From assembly GCF_010500895.1 (NCBI RefSeq), contig NZ_JAAAWO010000001.1, positions 372,001-436,000 of the forward strand: a stretch of 64,000 nucleotides of DNA. Direction: 5' to 3'. Positions 27,533-36,771 of the stretch are shown here, in pieces (position 1 is the stretch's first letter; each line of letters begins with the position of its first letter). This DNA is from Alteromonas genovensis (lineage in GTDB: Bacteria; Pseudomonadota; Gammaproteobacteria; Enterobacterales; Alteromonadaceae). The notes below the pieces were generated by a model, which saw only the letters and a list, made by a program, of their open reading frames with translations, was not told where the DNA came from and did not search any database. Made by a program: the position numbers and the translations under genes.

Positions 27533-27905
27533 TGTCTTCTTCCCATTGTGCTATTAACGCTTTTAACTCGTTTACATCATCTTTTGACAATGTTTTCTGG
27601 GTTGCAAACCCTGCTACTAATGGTGTGATTTTGCCCTTGAAAAGCTTGCCAACAAAGCTCTCTGTTTCTTGTGCGGCATAGTCTTCTCGCGCGATAAGTG
27701 GGTAATACAAATATTGACGCTGCTGTTTTTCAAAACCAATAACGCCTTTTTTTACTAGTCGGCCTAATAAGGTTTTAATTGTTTTCTCATGCCACTCTTT
27801 ATGGCTAGACAAGGTTTGCACCACGTCGCTCGCACTTGCAGGGTTGCGCTCCCACAGTACGTCGAGTACATCAAATTCTGCATTGGAAATATCGGGTTTA
27901 GACAT
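27525..27905 (-). CDS. BlaI/MecI/CopY-family repressor
   Basis: A 126-residue winged-helix repressor: N-A-E-F-D-V-L-D-V-L-W-E start, then an H-E-K-T-I-K-T-L-L-G-R-L recognition helix, and a dimerising C-terminal helix. It is the first gene of an operon with the M56 peptidase and sits 24 bases downstream of two TACA-N2-TGTA dyads, the operator type bound by this family. Autorepression is therefore likely. There is no nearby beta-lactamase. Confidence 0.88.
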   Translation of the reverse strand: MSKPDISNAEFDVLDVLWERNPASASDVVQTLSSHKEWHEKTIKTLLGRLVKKGVIGFEKQQRQYLYYPLIAREDYAAQETESFVGKLFKGKITPLVAGFATQKTLSKDDVNELKALIAQWEEDND

Positions 27906-27929
27906 GGTCTTGCTTACCTCTATCTTTTC

Positions 27930-27971
27930 GATTACAACTGTAGTCTCTCATTTAAGATTACACCTGTAATC
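27930..27971 (-). promoter_or_regulatory. Two BlaI-type operators and probable promoter of the blaI-M56 operon
   Basis: GATTACACCTGTAATC (27956-27971, perfect 7-bp arms) and GATTACAACTGTAGTC (27930-27945, one mismatch) are 26 bp apart, centre to centre. A possible -35 (TTGCAA at 27977-27982, minus strand) lies just upstream, so the stronger dyad would cover the promoter. Confidence 0.75.
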
Positions 27972-28198
27972 GTTCTTTGCAAGTCTTTTTAGTTCTTTTT
28001 TTCATCAATGTAAAAAGAGGGGAGATCAACTCAGCTGAGATTTGGTGTACTTATTATCTGAATTCGGAACTAATTAAAAAGAGCGAGTTAGGACTGGAAA
28101 AGCAAAAGAACGAAAGAAACAGGAGGGCAAAATAGTTGATATAGATTTATAGCAAGAACTCAGAAGCAGATAGCTAATAGGAAAAAGTAAGACTTACC

Positions 28199-30184
28199 TC
28201 AATGAACCACGGAAAATGTAAGGTCTGTAGATTCAAGAAACTCACCTAGAATACGTGACTGTTGATTTCCACGAGGCACCATAACGTAGCATTTAGGCTT
28301 CGGCGAGACCTCTGAAAGTTCGTACCAGAGACTATCTAGCACGTCCGCCCCGTGTTTTAAAAACGTCTCACCCCAAGTGGTGCTGTAAAGTAAATACACA
28401 TCTTCTACTGTAGGTTTTTGGCGAAGGGTGGGAAAATTAACTAATGCCATGCATGTCATAATGCGTTCTGGTGCCAGTAAATTCTCTCGCGGCAATGCAG
28501 ATACCCGTACTGGTGGAAACAACGCGCACAGGTGTTTTAGCAGGTCATTGAGGTCGAGCTCGCTAATTTCGCAATAGTTGTAATCTAGATGAATTTTTGT
28601 GTTCGTATCCATTATGCGGCTGGCAACACACCACACAAGTAACGCCACTGCATTAGATGCTTGTGAAATCTTTTGCGATTCATCGATAATACCCGACTTG
28701 CTCAGCCTATCACCCGCGTAAGCGGTCCATATCTCATCGCCATTCTTAAGTGTTCTCACGGCTATGGTTACGGTGGGGCAATATAAACTCTCATCAAATG
28801 CTCTGCGAAGAAACTCCACCTTGTTGTGTTTTTTACCGTAAAACGTGCTCAATCGGCGACCGAGTACCGTCATGTCTTTTTCATCCATGATTTGGGTTTG
28901 GCCATCAAGTTGACTGGATATGCGTCTATAGCATTTGAGTAAAAAGCGATGTATGCGACGACTTAATTGAACACGCTCGTTAAAGTTCCATTGTTGAATA
29001 TTATCAAGGTGCTCTAATGACTTTCTGCTCCAGCCCCAGCTTTTTGCATAGGCGGCCATAATTCGTCGTTTAAAGTTAGGTGTTTCTCCCTCATACAAGG
29101 GCTGACTGAGGCTACATCCACATTTTAGGTACAAGCACTGCTGTAAAATAAGAATATCTTCGGGTTGGCCATAGGCAGTGTAGTGGGTGATCAGCTCATT
29201 GAACATAAGCGCATAGGGGTCAATATCAGTCACTTTCCCTGGCGCGTCAGAGCCCAAGTGAACATGCTTTTTAAGAGTGTTGCACAGCGGCTGCTCGCTG
29301 CCAATATTAGCAAGATAGACTTCTAACTTTGCCATTTTCAGCAGCGACTTAAATGGCGAATCCATTGCCTTACCTAACTGCCATATGGCTGCGCCAAATA
29401 GCTCGCCAGCATCAAGTTTTTCCAAATGGCCTAAATCCATAAACCAATCTAAGTCGGGGGAGCCTCCTTTTTCAAGGTTTCCCAAAATGCCGTCGTATTG
29501 CTTTATGGTCGACTTTTCTGGCGTTAGCCACCAAAAGGGCACTTTCCCCGCTACAACAATGTTAGTGCTGTAAAATTCAGCTTTTAAAAACAATGCTTGC
29601 GCAGAGCCGGCACTTTCTCCGTCTGCAACGCCAAAGTCATTTTGTTTTACCTTCTCGATATCAGAGAGAAAAAAGTGTACTTCAGTACCCCACTTTTTAT
29701 CAGCCCATTGCTCAATTGCTCTTAGTTTTTGAGTTAATAAGTCGAGGGATTGGGGAGAAAACTGCTTTCCGTTTACACACACCCAATAATCAAAATCTGA
29801 CGTGTCGGTTTGCGCAATTGTGCCTATGCTGCCCATTAAAACCAGCGAGTCTATGCACCGCTGACGGGGCCAAATAGATTTAATATCAGTAAATAACGAC
29901 TGCAGTGAAGGAAAACAGCGCGTCAGCGCCATCTCAATATCTTTTCTGAAAGAGTAATTGTTGATACCAAATGGCACTAATACATCGTTAGAAGGCGATT
30001 CAACATACCCGGGTAAATCGGGGTGATTAACGTGGATTAAGAATGGCAGTACGTGAAACAGAGGTCTGTTTTCAAGGGGCAATAAACTTAAAGCACGCTC
30101 TGTTCGTGATTTGTTGTATCGCAATACGCGCAGCAACCTTATCGTGAGGTTTTTCTGTAAAGAGAGCGATTTTTGCTCAACCAT
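28199..30184 (-). CDS. Class I adenylate cyclase, short form
   Basis: Makes cAMP from ATP. The N-terminal half matches the CyaA catalytic region: the G-S-I-G ... T-S-D-F-D-Y-W-V nucleotidyltransferase motif near residues 117-135, then E-V-H-F-F-L, and the F-G-A-A-I-W-Q-L-G-K and D-S-P-F-K-S-L-L-K blocks. At 661 residues it is shorter than E. coli CyaA (848), and what remains of the C-terminal regulatory part is weakly similar. It may be a paralogue with different control, or the lineage's main CyaA. The 293-base region upstream of it in the direction of blaI shows no gene. Confidence 0.82.
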   Translation of the reverse strand: MVEQKSLSLQKNLTIRLLRVLRYNKSRTERALSLLPLENRPLFHVLPFLIHVNHPDLPGYVESPSNDVLVPFGINNYSFRKDIEMALTRCFPSLQSLFTDIKSIWPRQRCIDSLVLMGSIGTIAQTDTSDFDYWVCVNGKQFSPQSLDLLTQKLRAIEQWADKKWGTEVHFFLSDIEKVKQNDFGVADGESAGSAQALFLKAEFYSTNIVVAGKVPFWWLTPEKSTIKQYDGILGNLEKGGSPDLDWFMDLGHLEKLDAGELFGAAIWQLGKAMDSPFKSLLKMAKLEVYLANIGSEQPLCNTLKKHVHLGSDAPGKVTDIDPYALMFNELITHYTAYGQPEDILILQQCLYLKCGCSLSQPLYEGETPNFKRRIMAAYAKSWGWSRKSLEHLDNIQQWNFNERVQLSRRIHRFLLKCYRRISSQLDGQTQIMDEKDMTVLGRRLSTFYGKKHNKVEFLRRAFDESLYCPTVTIAVRTLKNGDEIWTAYAGDRLSKSGIIDESQKISQASNAVALLVWCVASRIMDTNTKIHLDYNYCEISELDLNDLLKHLCALFPPVRVSALPRENLLAPERIMTCMALVNFPTLRQKPTVEDVYLLYSTTWGETFLKHGADVLDSLWYELSEVSPKPKCYVMVPRGNQQSRILGEFLESTDLTFSVVH

Positions 30185-30272
30185 AACTTAGTCTTTGCCC
30201 ACTTGCTTTTGCTTGATGTCTACTGTCTTGTATTTTATACCAAGCATAGCGCGATTCACTGCTATCTGCTTG

Positions 30273-30833
30273 TTATTTATCTTTAGTGTTTGGGTAATTA
30301 TCGAGAAGTGATTTTACTAGCTCGTTTAGCGCCCGTTGAACGGTAATCGCATCATTTGCTTTAATTTCAGTACTGCCCGACGCACTGTAAACAAAGGTGT
30401 TTTCCTTTGTGACGTCTATCTGCAAGTTTTGATATTCTGTAAATTGCTCTCCAACAGGAATGCTAAATACGCTACCTATCGATATTCCGCCCGAACGTCC
30501 AAATGTTCCGCTGCCTAGGCCTATGTTTAAACGTGTGCCGTCATCTTTAGATTCTACAAAAGGGAAAAATCCGATGAGAACGTCAGCTTCATCTTGTGAA
30601 ACCTCAGTTAACCCTTTTGCTGTCATTACCTTAGCAATAGTCTCTGCAATACCGTTTTCAAGGGTTGGGTTTACGCTGTTTAGCGGTGGCTTCACATGAA
30701 AGCTATCAATGCTTTGAAAGTCTTGTGTTTCGTCTACGCTGATAGACGGGGCGTTAGAAGCACAGCCGGTTAACAAACCACCAAACGCGATCAAACAGAA
30801 AAGCAGTTGGATCTTTCTAAATCGTTCTCTCAT
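30273..30833 (-). CDS. DUF4136-type lipoprotein
   Basis: A 186-residue exported lipoprotein. A hydrophobic signal ends in the lipobox L-L-T-G-C, so the mature protein starts at Cys. The following domain, with F-H-V-K-P-P and A-D-V-L-I-G-F ... Y-S-A-S-G-S-T-E, fits DUF4136. The ATG at 30833 has a GAGG site nine bases upstream; the ATG at 30848 has none. The function is unknown, likely periplasmic at the outer membrane. Confidence 0.75.
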   Translation of the reverse strand: MRERFRKIQLLFCLIAFGGLLTGCASNAPSISVDETQDFQSIDSFHVKPPLNSVNPTLENGIAETIAKVMTAKGLTEVSQDEADVLIGFFPFVESKDDGTRLNIGLGSGTFGRSGGISIGSVFSIPVGEQFTEYQNLQIDVTKENTFVYSASGSTEIKANDAITVQRALNELVKSLLDNYPNTKDK

Positions 30834-31085
30834 CGTCTTATCCCTCATTTTTTGTCAATCATCATTTGCCGTTTAAAAGGGCTGTTGCAATCAGTTGAAT
30901 ATGATTGGCTTATTCCCTAAGCACTTGCGGTTTATTATCGACAGGATCGCTCATTGCACCATCATTGGCAATATTAATGACAAGATCTTTGGAAATGACC
31001 TTGTGAATGATTAGACTAATTCATAATTGTTGAAAATTTAAACATCGTTAATAATTCGCTCGTTTTCAACTTCTCGAAATGGCTT

Positions 31086-31922
31086 ATGTTCAAACTATTG
31101 CTCTCGATGACTGCTTTTATGATGTGCTACGCCGCCAGTGCAGCGGATGCCCCAAGCGGCGACGTAACGCAGGTGGACAAGACAGAAAAAGTAACGATAA
31201 CCTGGGCAGTAAATCCGGCTCCTCCTTTTCATATATTTGAGGGCAAATATGCGTCACAAGGCATAGGTGACGTAATGCTTAACTCGATAATCGCTCACAT
31301 GCCAGAAGCAAAACACACTATAGTTCGGATGCCTCATTCGAGAATAAGTAAAAGGGTTGATGCTGATATGAACCTCTGTTTTCCTTGTTTGATTAAAAGG
31401 TCCCGAAGCAGCAAATGGATTTATTCCAACACAAATGTTGAGTATTTACCCCTTGGTGTCATTGCCCTTCCTGAAACTATTGCGCCTTTTCTGGACAGCG
31501 ATGGTCGAGTTTCTTTTAAACACTTAGTAGAGAACTCTCAGTTAACATTCGCAAAGCCAGTGGCAAGAAAATATCCCGATGTGATGCAGACAATAGTGGA
31601 AAGCGCGAAAGGTAATCCACGTTTTGAAACAATCGCTGGAGCAGACAGTGCTATTAGAGTACTCAACCAATTAAAGTATGGTCGCATTGATTTTACATTA
31701 GAGTATCCAGCTATTCTGACATATCTCACGCTTACCGATGGGGAAAGTAAACTGCAATATTACTACACCACAGAGTTGGGGGAGACCCCCATACCGGGTG
31801 CGGTGGGTTGTACCAATAATGCGTGGGGAGAAAACGTTATAGAGCATGTGAACGAAGCGCTAAAATCCATTGTCGATACTCCTGACTATAGGGCATCCCA
31901 AGGGTTCTGGCTTTCACCTTAG
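31086..31922 (+). CDS. Solitary periplasmic solute-binding-like protein
   Basis: A 278-residue exported protein of the family-3 solute-binding fold (A-V-N-P-A-P-P-F-H near the mature N-terminus, a hinge, and a C-terminal lobe with G-R-I-D-F-T-L-E-Y). The signal peptide ends near A-S-A-A-D. A C-F-P-C pair (about residues 98-101) is unusual for the family and could be a disulphide or metal site. No permease or ATPase gene is nearby, so it may be a sensor or an enzyme rather than an ABC component. It ends in a four-base convergent overlap with aidB. Confidence 0.75.
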   Translation: MFKLLLSMTAFMMCYAASAADAPSGDVTQVDKTEKVTITWAVNPAPPFHIFEGKYASQGIGDVMLNSIIAHMPEAKHTIVRMPHSRISKRVDADMNLCFPCLIKRSRSSKWIYSNTNVEYLPLGVIALPETIAPFLDSDGRVSFKHLVENSQLTFAKPVARKYPDVMQTIVESAKGNPRFETIAGADSAIRVLNQLKYGRIDFTLEYPAILTYLTLTDGESKLQYYYTTELGETPIPGAVGCTNNAWGENVIEHVNEALKSIVDTPDYRASQGFWLSP

Positions 31923-33580
31923 CCTCTTTGTGATAAAGCCCCTGCAGTAATAACCTCCTCACATGGCGTAGAGGCCGGTAACGTACCAAATGCCAAACCA
32001 TGATGGCCGGCCAGCCTGCTCTCGCAAAAGCTGTGTGCAATATTGCGTATTTCAGCATCTTCGTTATTTAGCAGTACACAAGCCTGAAGTGCCAACGCCG
32101 TTTTCTCTGTTAACAAGCGGCTGCGCATTTGCAACGCTTCGTTATCGCTAAAACTATTTAAAAGTTGCGCGACATACGAATCAAAATGCATATTTTTTCC
32201 TTTAGCACTTTGTAGTTCCGTAAATAACGCTTTCTGTGTTGCTGGCTCTTTTGCCATGGCTCGCAACACATCCAAACATTGCACATTGCCGCTGCCTTCC
32301 CAAATTGAGTTTAGTGGCGCTTGGCGGTACAACCGCGGCATTATGTTTTCTTCCACATAGCCAATACCACCGAGACATTCTTGCGCTTCATTCACAAACG
32401 TTGCGGTACGTTTACAAATCCAGTACTTGCCGATAGCCGTGCAAATACGAGCAAGTGCAGCCTCATGCGGGTTGATACCGCTTTCATCAACGGCCTTTGC
32501 TACACGCATAGTTAGCGCAGTAGCCGCCGCGCTCTCGATGGTGAGATCTGCCAACACATTTTGCATAAGAGGTTGGTTGATAAGCGTATTGCCAAAGGCG
32601 TCTCGGTGGCTAACGTGGTGTGTTGCTTGAACGAGAGCCTGTCTCATAAGAGCGGAAGAGCCAATCATGCAGTCGAGTCGGGTGAGCGATACCATATCGA
32701 TGATCACAGATACGCCGCGACCTTCCTCACCAAGTAAAAAAGCCGTCGCCTCTTGAAACTCTACTTCTGATGATGCGTTGCTCCAATCCCCCAGCTTGTC
32801 TTTAAGGCGCTGGATGCGAACATGATTTAATTCTCCACTTTCAAGTATCCTAGGGAGAAGAAAGCAGCTTAGTCCGCCTTCTGCTTGAGCTAATACGAGG
32901 TGGGCATCACACATTGGCGCAGAGTAAAAGAATTTATGTCCGGTAATGGCGTAGCTGCCGTCAGGGTGTTGCACAGCTTTGGTAGTATTACGCCTTACAT
33001 CGGAGCCTCCTTGTTTTTCCGTCATGCCCATACCCACAGTAATGCCGTTCTTTTCAAATGCGGGGAGTTCTCTTGGGTCGTACGTACCGTTTATCAGTTT
33101 ATCGAGCCAATATTTGGGAATGTGCTTTGAGTACCTCATGGCGGGCACGGCTGCATGGGTCATTGTTAGCGGGCAGGTAGTACCTGCATCAGTCTGACTA
33201 TGCATATAAAGCAGGGCAGCGCGAATGACATGAGCTCCACTTGCTGAGCTGTTTTGCCACGAATACGAATGAACTTGATGCTCCATGGCCGAGCTCATCA
33301 GAGCATGATAGCTTGGATGAAACTCTACTTTGTCGGTTCTGCGCCCATATCGGTCAAACGCATGCAAAATGGGCTTGTTTTTGTTGGCAAGTTCGCCATG
33401 TTCAAACTGCACATGACCGCTGTATTGACCGAACTGTTCAAGCAGTGTGGGAACATAAGCATAATGGTGCTGTTTCACCATACTTTGCAGTAGCGGGTCA
33501 GCTAGCCAAAGGTTATAAGCAGGGAGCGCATAAGGTTGATTTTCTACCTCATGGGTATGAAATTTGTTTGTTGCTGTCAT
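31919..33580 (-). CDS. aidB: AidB-like acyl-CoA dehydrogenase family protein
   Basis: A 553-residue flavoprotein very close to E. coli AidB in length and motifs: G-M-G-M-T-E-K-Q-G-G-S-D-V, G-H-K-F-F-Y-S-A-P, L-K-D-K-L-G-D-W-S-N-A-S, and Y-R-Q-A-P-L-N-S-I-W-E-G-S-G-N. AidB binds DNA and is tied to protection against alkylation damage. The start at 33580 (M-T-A-T-N-K-F) matches the family; the frame is open to 33910, but that stretch is unlike AidB and overlaps the divergent regulator. The regulator may control it. Confidence 0.9.
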   Translation of the reverse strand: MTATNKFHTHEVENQPYALPAYNLWLADPLLQSMVKQHHYAYVPTLLEQFGQYSGHVQFEHGELANKNKPILHAFDRYGRRTDKVEFHPSYHALMSSAMEHQVHSYSWQNSSASGAHVIRAALLYMHSQTDAGTTCPLTMTHAAVPAMRYSKHIPKYWLDKLINGTYDPRELPAFEKNGITVGMGMTEKQGGSDVRRNTTKAVQHPDGSYAITGHKFFYSAPMCDAHLVLAQAEGGLSCFLLPRILESGELNHVRIQRLKDKLGDWSNASSEVEFQEATAFLLGEEGRGVSVIIDMVSLTRLDCMIGSSALMRQALVQATHHVSHRDAFGNTLINQPLMQNVLADLTIESAAATALTMRVAKAVDESGINPHEAALARICTAIGKYWICKRTATFVNEAQECLGGIGYVEENIMPRLYRQAPLNSIWEGSGNVQCLDVLRAMAKEPATQKALFTELQSAKGKNMHFDSYVAQLLNSFSDNEALQMRSRLLTEKTALALQACVLLNNEDAEIRNIAHSFCESRLAGHHGLAFGTLPASTPCEEVITAGALSQRG

Positions 33581-33764
33581 GTCATTTGGCCTAGCTGGCG
33601 GTGCATTTCTGTTTGTTAAATTACATAAAATAATAAAATTAGTCAAAAGTTGTAATATTTGTGGTTGAGATACGCTGATAAGCTCGCGCTTTAAACAAGT
33701 GATATATTGCAACAAAGCAAGTATAAAAAAGCGTGTGCCAAGTGCAGGTGAAGGGAAAAGCAGT

Positions 33765-34586
33765 TTGAATAAAGCGGAAACAAAAAAGCCAGTAGCAAGA
33801 AAATTGCTGCTCAAGCTTTTAGGCTCTAGAGCAAAGGTAAAAATGACAGCGTCAAGTGCCGTGCGCGTAGGTCGTCTTTTTGCCATCTCTGAAAATAATA
33901 TCAGAGTCACTATTAATCGTTTACACAGCGCTGGCGTGTTATCGCTTGTCGATAGGGGCTACTACCAGCTTGGGAAAGAGGGCGTGGACTTTGCGCGAGA
34001 GATCAATAGCTGGCGAAATGCGGAAACCTCACTGCTACCTAGCTGGAATGGTGATTGGGTAGTGGTGCACACGCATATGCTAGCTAAAAGTGATAAGAAA
34101 CAGGCTAGACAGAATGACCGTGCACTAAAAATTCTTGGGTTGAAAAAGTTGCTCCCTGATATGTACATCAGACCTGCAAACATTCAAGGTGGTGCAGGTG
34201 TGGTTAGAGAAAAGCTGCAGGTACTAGGATTAAGTCAACAGGCAGTGGTGTTTTGCGCATTCGATTTAGATTCAAAGCTACATTTGCGAACACGAAAGTT
34301 GTGGAATACCGCAGAGTTAGAGCAGCGCTATCAGCAGGGCGTAACTGAACTAAAAGAATCGTTAAATCGTCTTCCAACGCTATCATTAGAAGACGCCACA
34401 AAAGAATCGTTTGAAATTGGGGACAATGCACTTCATCAGTTAGTGTTCGACCCACTGTTGCCCTCACCTTTGATAGATGAGTCGCTGCGAAGAGAGTTCG
34501 CAGAATTAGTTAAACACTACGACGATATTGGTGCGCAGATTTGGCATCAGTTTTTATCATTAGATAACAATTATTCGCCAGGCTAA
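33765..34586 (+). CDS. PaaX-like transcriptional regulator
   Basis: About 273 residues with an N-terminal winged helix (residues about 25-65: I-S-E-N-N-I-R-V-T-I-N-R-L), a central G-D-W-V-V-V-H-T-H segment typical of PaaX, and a helical C-terminal domain. The start is uncertain: TTG at 33765 follows a GAAGGG site, while GTG at 33699 has no ribosome site but would add 22 residues. It is divergent from aidB with about 185 bases between, so it is a candidate regulator of aidB. PaaX family members sense acyl-CoA thioesters, which would suit an acyl-CoA dehydrogenase-like neighbour. Confidence 0.75.
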   Translation: MNKAETKKPVARKLLLKLLGSRAKVKMTASSAVRVGRLFAISENNIRVTINRLHSAGVLSLVDRGYYQLGKEGVDFAREINSWRNAETSLLPSWNGDWVVVHTHMLAKSDKKQARQNDRALKILGLKKLLPDMYIRPANIQGGAGVVREKLQVLGLSQQAVVFCAFDLDSKLHLRTRKLWNTAELEQRYQQGVTELKESLNRLPTLSLEDATKESFEIGDNALHQLVFDPLLPSPLIDESLRREFAELVKHYDDIGAQIWHQFLSLDNNYSPG

Positions 34587-34623
34587 AAGAGAAGAAGGGC
34601 CAGGGCGAAAATAAGGAATACGT

Positions 34624-35736
34624 ATGTCCACATCTCGTCCGTTGTTTAAACATATTCGAAATCACACATCGTTATTTACTGAGCTATCTCAGTATCGCGA
34701 TACCGCCTTAGATTCCCTCGGATTTGCGAATTTCGAGTTTCACAAAGTGCCAAAGTTCATCACCGAGGATGGGCAAAGGCTGACCATTGAGCCTGAGCGC
34801 AGCATTGTGTTGCCAAATGTGACAATGTTAAGCGGTGTTAAAGCAAAACTAGAAAAACACATACCGTCTTTCAACATGGTAGAGAACAGCGAAATTGGGT
34901 ATCGTTATCCTACAGCCGCCCTTGCAAACTTAGATGCGCCTTTTATAAAGCGAATGCGTTCAGAGTATTTTCATAAGGTAGATGAGGATCGCAGCATTTG
35001 TCGTCCAGTGAATCTATCTTACGGTATTAAAAGTCGAGGAAAAGCTGACAATCGCCAAGAATACGAAGTGTGGATGCCCGACGAGGCACCTGAGCAAAAC
35101 CCGTTGCCATTACTCATAGAGCGCTATGGAGAAGATTTGCCTAATGACGTTCGTCATTTTGTAGAGCAACCCTCAAAAGTACATGGTTGGATGGGAGTAA
35201 AGCGAGCTGCATTTGAGGCGCTTTATACCGATAAAAAACTCTGTGGCGACCTTGTTATTTGTATTGCCATGAGCGTAGATGCTTACAATATTGGCGCAAA
35301 ACCTGACTTATCGTTTTCGCCTGAGGCAGATAGTTCAATAGCTGTGAGTAATGCTGAACTAGAGTGGGAAGTAGAGGGTTATTATGCGCCACGAGGATGG
35401 CAGTTTGATCACGATATGGTGTGGAGCGCCATTCAACACACTCTCGAAGCGGTTAATGCGCCGTTGGTAGACATGTACAGCAACACGTTAATACCGATTG
35501 CAGAAAGCAAGACTGAGCGGATTTTGTCAACGCTCACTTCTTTAGGAGTTACCCAGGAAGAGATTGACCATTTGAATCTACAACCTTGGGAGTTTTTGCA
35601 AACAGAAAGCACACACAGAATGAAGCATAAAGATCCTAATCACTCTGTGAATTTGTTAGGCAGGCTTAACCGTCTTTTCTATCAACCTGAAAACCCACTC
35701 CCATCATTGAACTGGATGCACGACCTTATTAGCTAA
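34624..35736 (+). CDS. Uncharacterised cytoplasmic protein
   Basis: A 370-residue protein with no signal peptide or membrane segment. An AAGGA site lies eight bases before the ATG, so it is genuinely translated. Its recognisable local features are a P-D-L-S-F-S-P-E stretch and a basic, His-containing C-terminal region (H-R-M-K-H-K-D-P-N-H). It follows the PaaX-like gene by 37 bases and is probably co-transcribed. I do not recognise the family. Confidence 0.65.
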   Translation: MSTSRPLFKHIRNHTSLFTELSQYRDTALDSLGFANFEFHKVPKFITEDGQRLTIEPERSIVLPNVTMLSGVKAKLEKHIPSFNMVENSEIGYRYPTAALANLDAPFIKRMRSEYFHKVDEDRSICRPVNLSYGIKSRGKADNRQEYEVWMPDEAPEQNPLPLLIERYGEDLPNDVRHFVEQPSKVHGWMGVKRAAFEALYTDKKLCGDLVICIAMSVDAYNIGAKPDLSFSPEADSSIAVSNAELEWEVEGYYAPRGWQFDHDMVWSAIQHTLEAVNAPLVDMYSNTLIPIAESKTERILSTLTSLGVTQEEIDHLNLQPWEFLQTESTHRMKHKDPNHSVNLLGRLNRLFYQPENPLPSLNWMHDLIS

Positions 35737-35993
35737 ATTCAACATAACCTGCTGAAGGCGTCCCTTTTATTAAAGAGTCTATCCGTTAAAAAAGCGCGTT
35801 TGCTCTCAACAGATCAGGCGCGCCTAGAATCTTCGCTGTTTAAGCCTTAATTGCATAAGCCTCAGTTGCACAAACTTATTTTCTAAAAACACGCCCTAAT
35901 AGGATCCCCTGGAATTGTAAACAAAACGATAAACGTGATGTTTTTGTGTAAATAACTTTCAGTATTAACGTAATTTGAATGTTTTTATACTAA

Positions 35994-36016
35994 TTTATGT
36001 AACTAAATTACATAAA
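35994..36016. promoter_or_regulatory. Inverted repeat upstream of the DUF3718 gene
   Basis: TTTATGTAA and TTACATAAA flank a five-base CTAAA spacer in a 363-base AT-rich gap. It is about 85 bases before the DUF3718 start and could be an operator. The rest of the gap shows no gene. An AGGAATA site precedes the ATG at 36100. Confidence 0.45.
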
Positions 36017-36099
36017 GTGCTTTATTTATCCATTTTTCTGGTCATAATGTAGTCATTGCTTTCGCAATATCTAATTAAGTTACAAAAATAGGAATACAT

Positions 36100-36567
36100 A
36101 TGAAACTGTCTACATTTGCTATCTCACTTCTTTTCTCTGTTGCTGCTACTCAGTCTTTTGCTAAAGACGTTCGCTTACAGCCTGTGGATGAAAACATCGA
36201 AACAAAAGCGTGTTTAACTGCCGCGAATGAAGGCTATCAGCCAGCGCTTCGCTTAGTGCGCGCGAGTGGTTTTGACTCTGACGAATTCAGTGCATCAGTT
36301 CGTTGTAATGGAGAGTCATTAAGAACGTTTGCTTTCATGTACAGAAATAATCAGGTATCTGAAAATGCTAAGAAAGTTGCTCTAGTGGCTAAAAATAACA
36401 ATGCCGCATCGCAGGCTTGTTTAGAAGCACTCACCATCGGTAAAGACGAAGCGTTAACTAAATATGGTTTGAAAGGTGAGAGCGTGATTTGTAATCGCAA
36501 AGATATTGCTGATTTTGTTCGTACCTATAAATCGCAAAATGTAGAAGTTCGCACTGCTGACGAATAA
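36100..36567 (+). CDS. DUF3718 secreted protein
   Basis: A 155-residue exported protein (signal cleaved near S-F-A-K) made of two similar halves. Each has a Cys near its start (K-A-C-L-T-A-A and Q-A-C-L-E-A-L) and a second Cys about 31 residues later (V-R-C-N-G and V-I-C-N-R), followed by an F-x-x-x-Y helix. This matches the DUF3718 layout in Alteromonadales. The paired cysteines suggest one disulphide per half. The function is unknown. Confidence 0.8.
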   Translation: MKLSTFAISLLFSVAATQSFAKDVRLQPVDENIETKACLTAANEGYQPALRLVRASGFDSDEFSASVRCNGESLRTFAFMYRNNQVSENAKKVALVAKNNNAASQACLEALTIGKDEALTKYGLKGESVICNRKDIADFVRTYKSQNVEVRTADE

Positions 36568-36615
36568 CCGTTAGGGCAGCGTTACGAATAAAAGCTATTA
36601 GCAATATCAGTTTCG

Positions 36616-36645
36616 GGGCCCTTTGCTTACAGAGCAAAAGGGCCC
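36616..36645 (+). terminator. Hairpin after the DUF3718 gene
   Basis: GGGCCCTTTGC pairs with GCAAAAGGGCCC (one bulged A) around TTACAGA. The stem is strong, but there is no proper T run on the plus strand, so it is a probable rather than certain terminator. Confidence 0.6.
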
Positions 36646-36771
36646 GTCACTTTGCTTACTTCTCCAAGCCTGAATGGCTAACTTCTCTCAGCCCGTATGG
36701 CTATTGTTTTACTGAATCGTTTTACTGAGTCATTTTATTAGCGCTCAGTCGCTAAAGTTGCGTTATAGCAC

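Noticed and set aside
33581-33910. N-terminal extension of the AidB frame
   Set aside because: The extra residues do not resemble AidB, the family start is at 33580, and the stretch overlaps the divergent PaaX-like gene.
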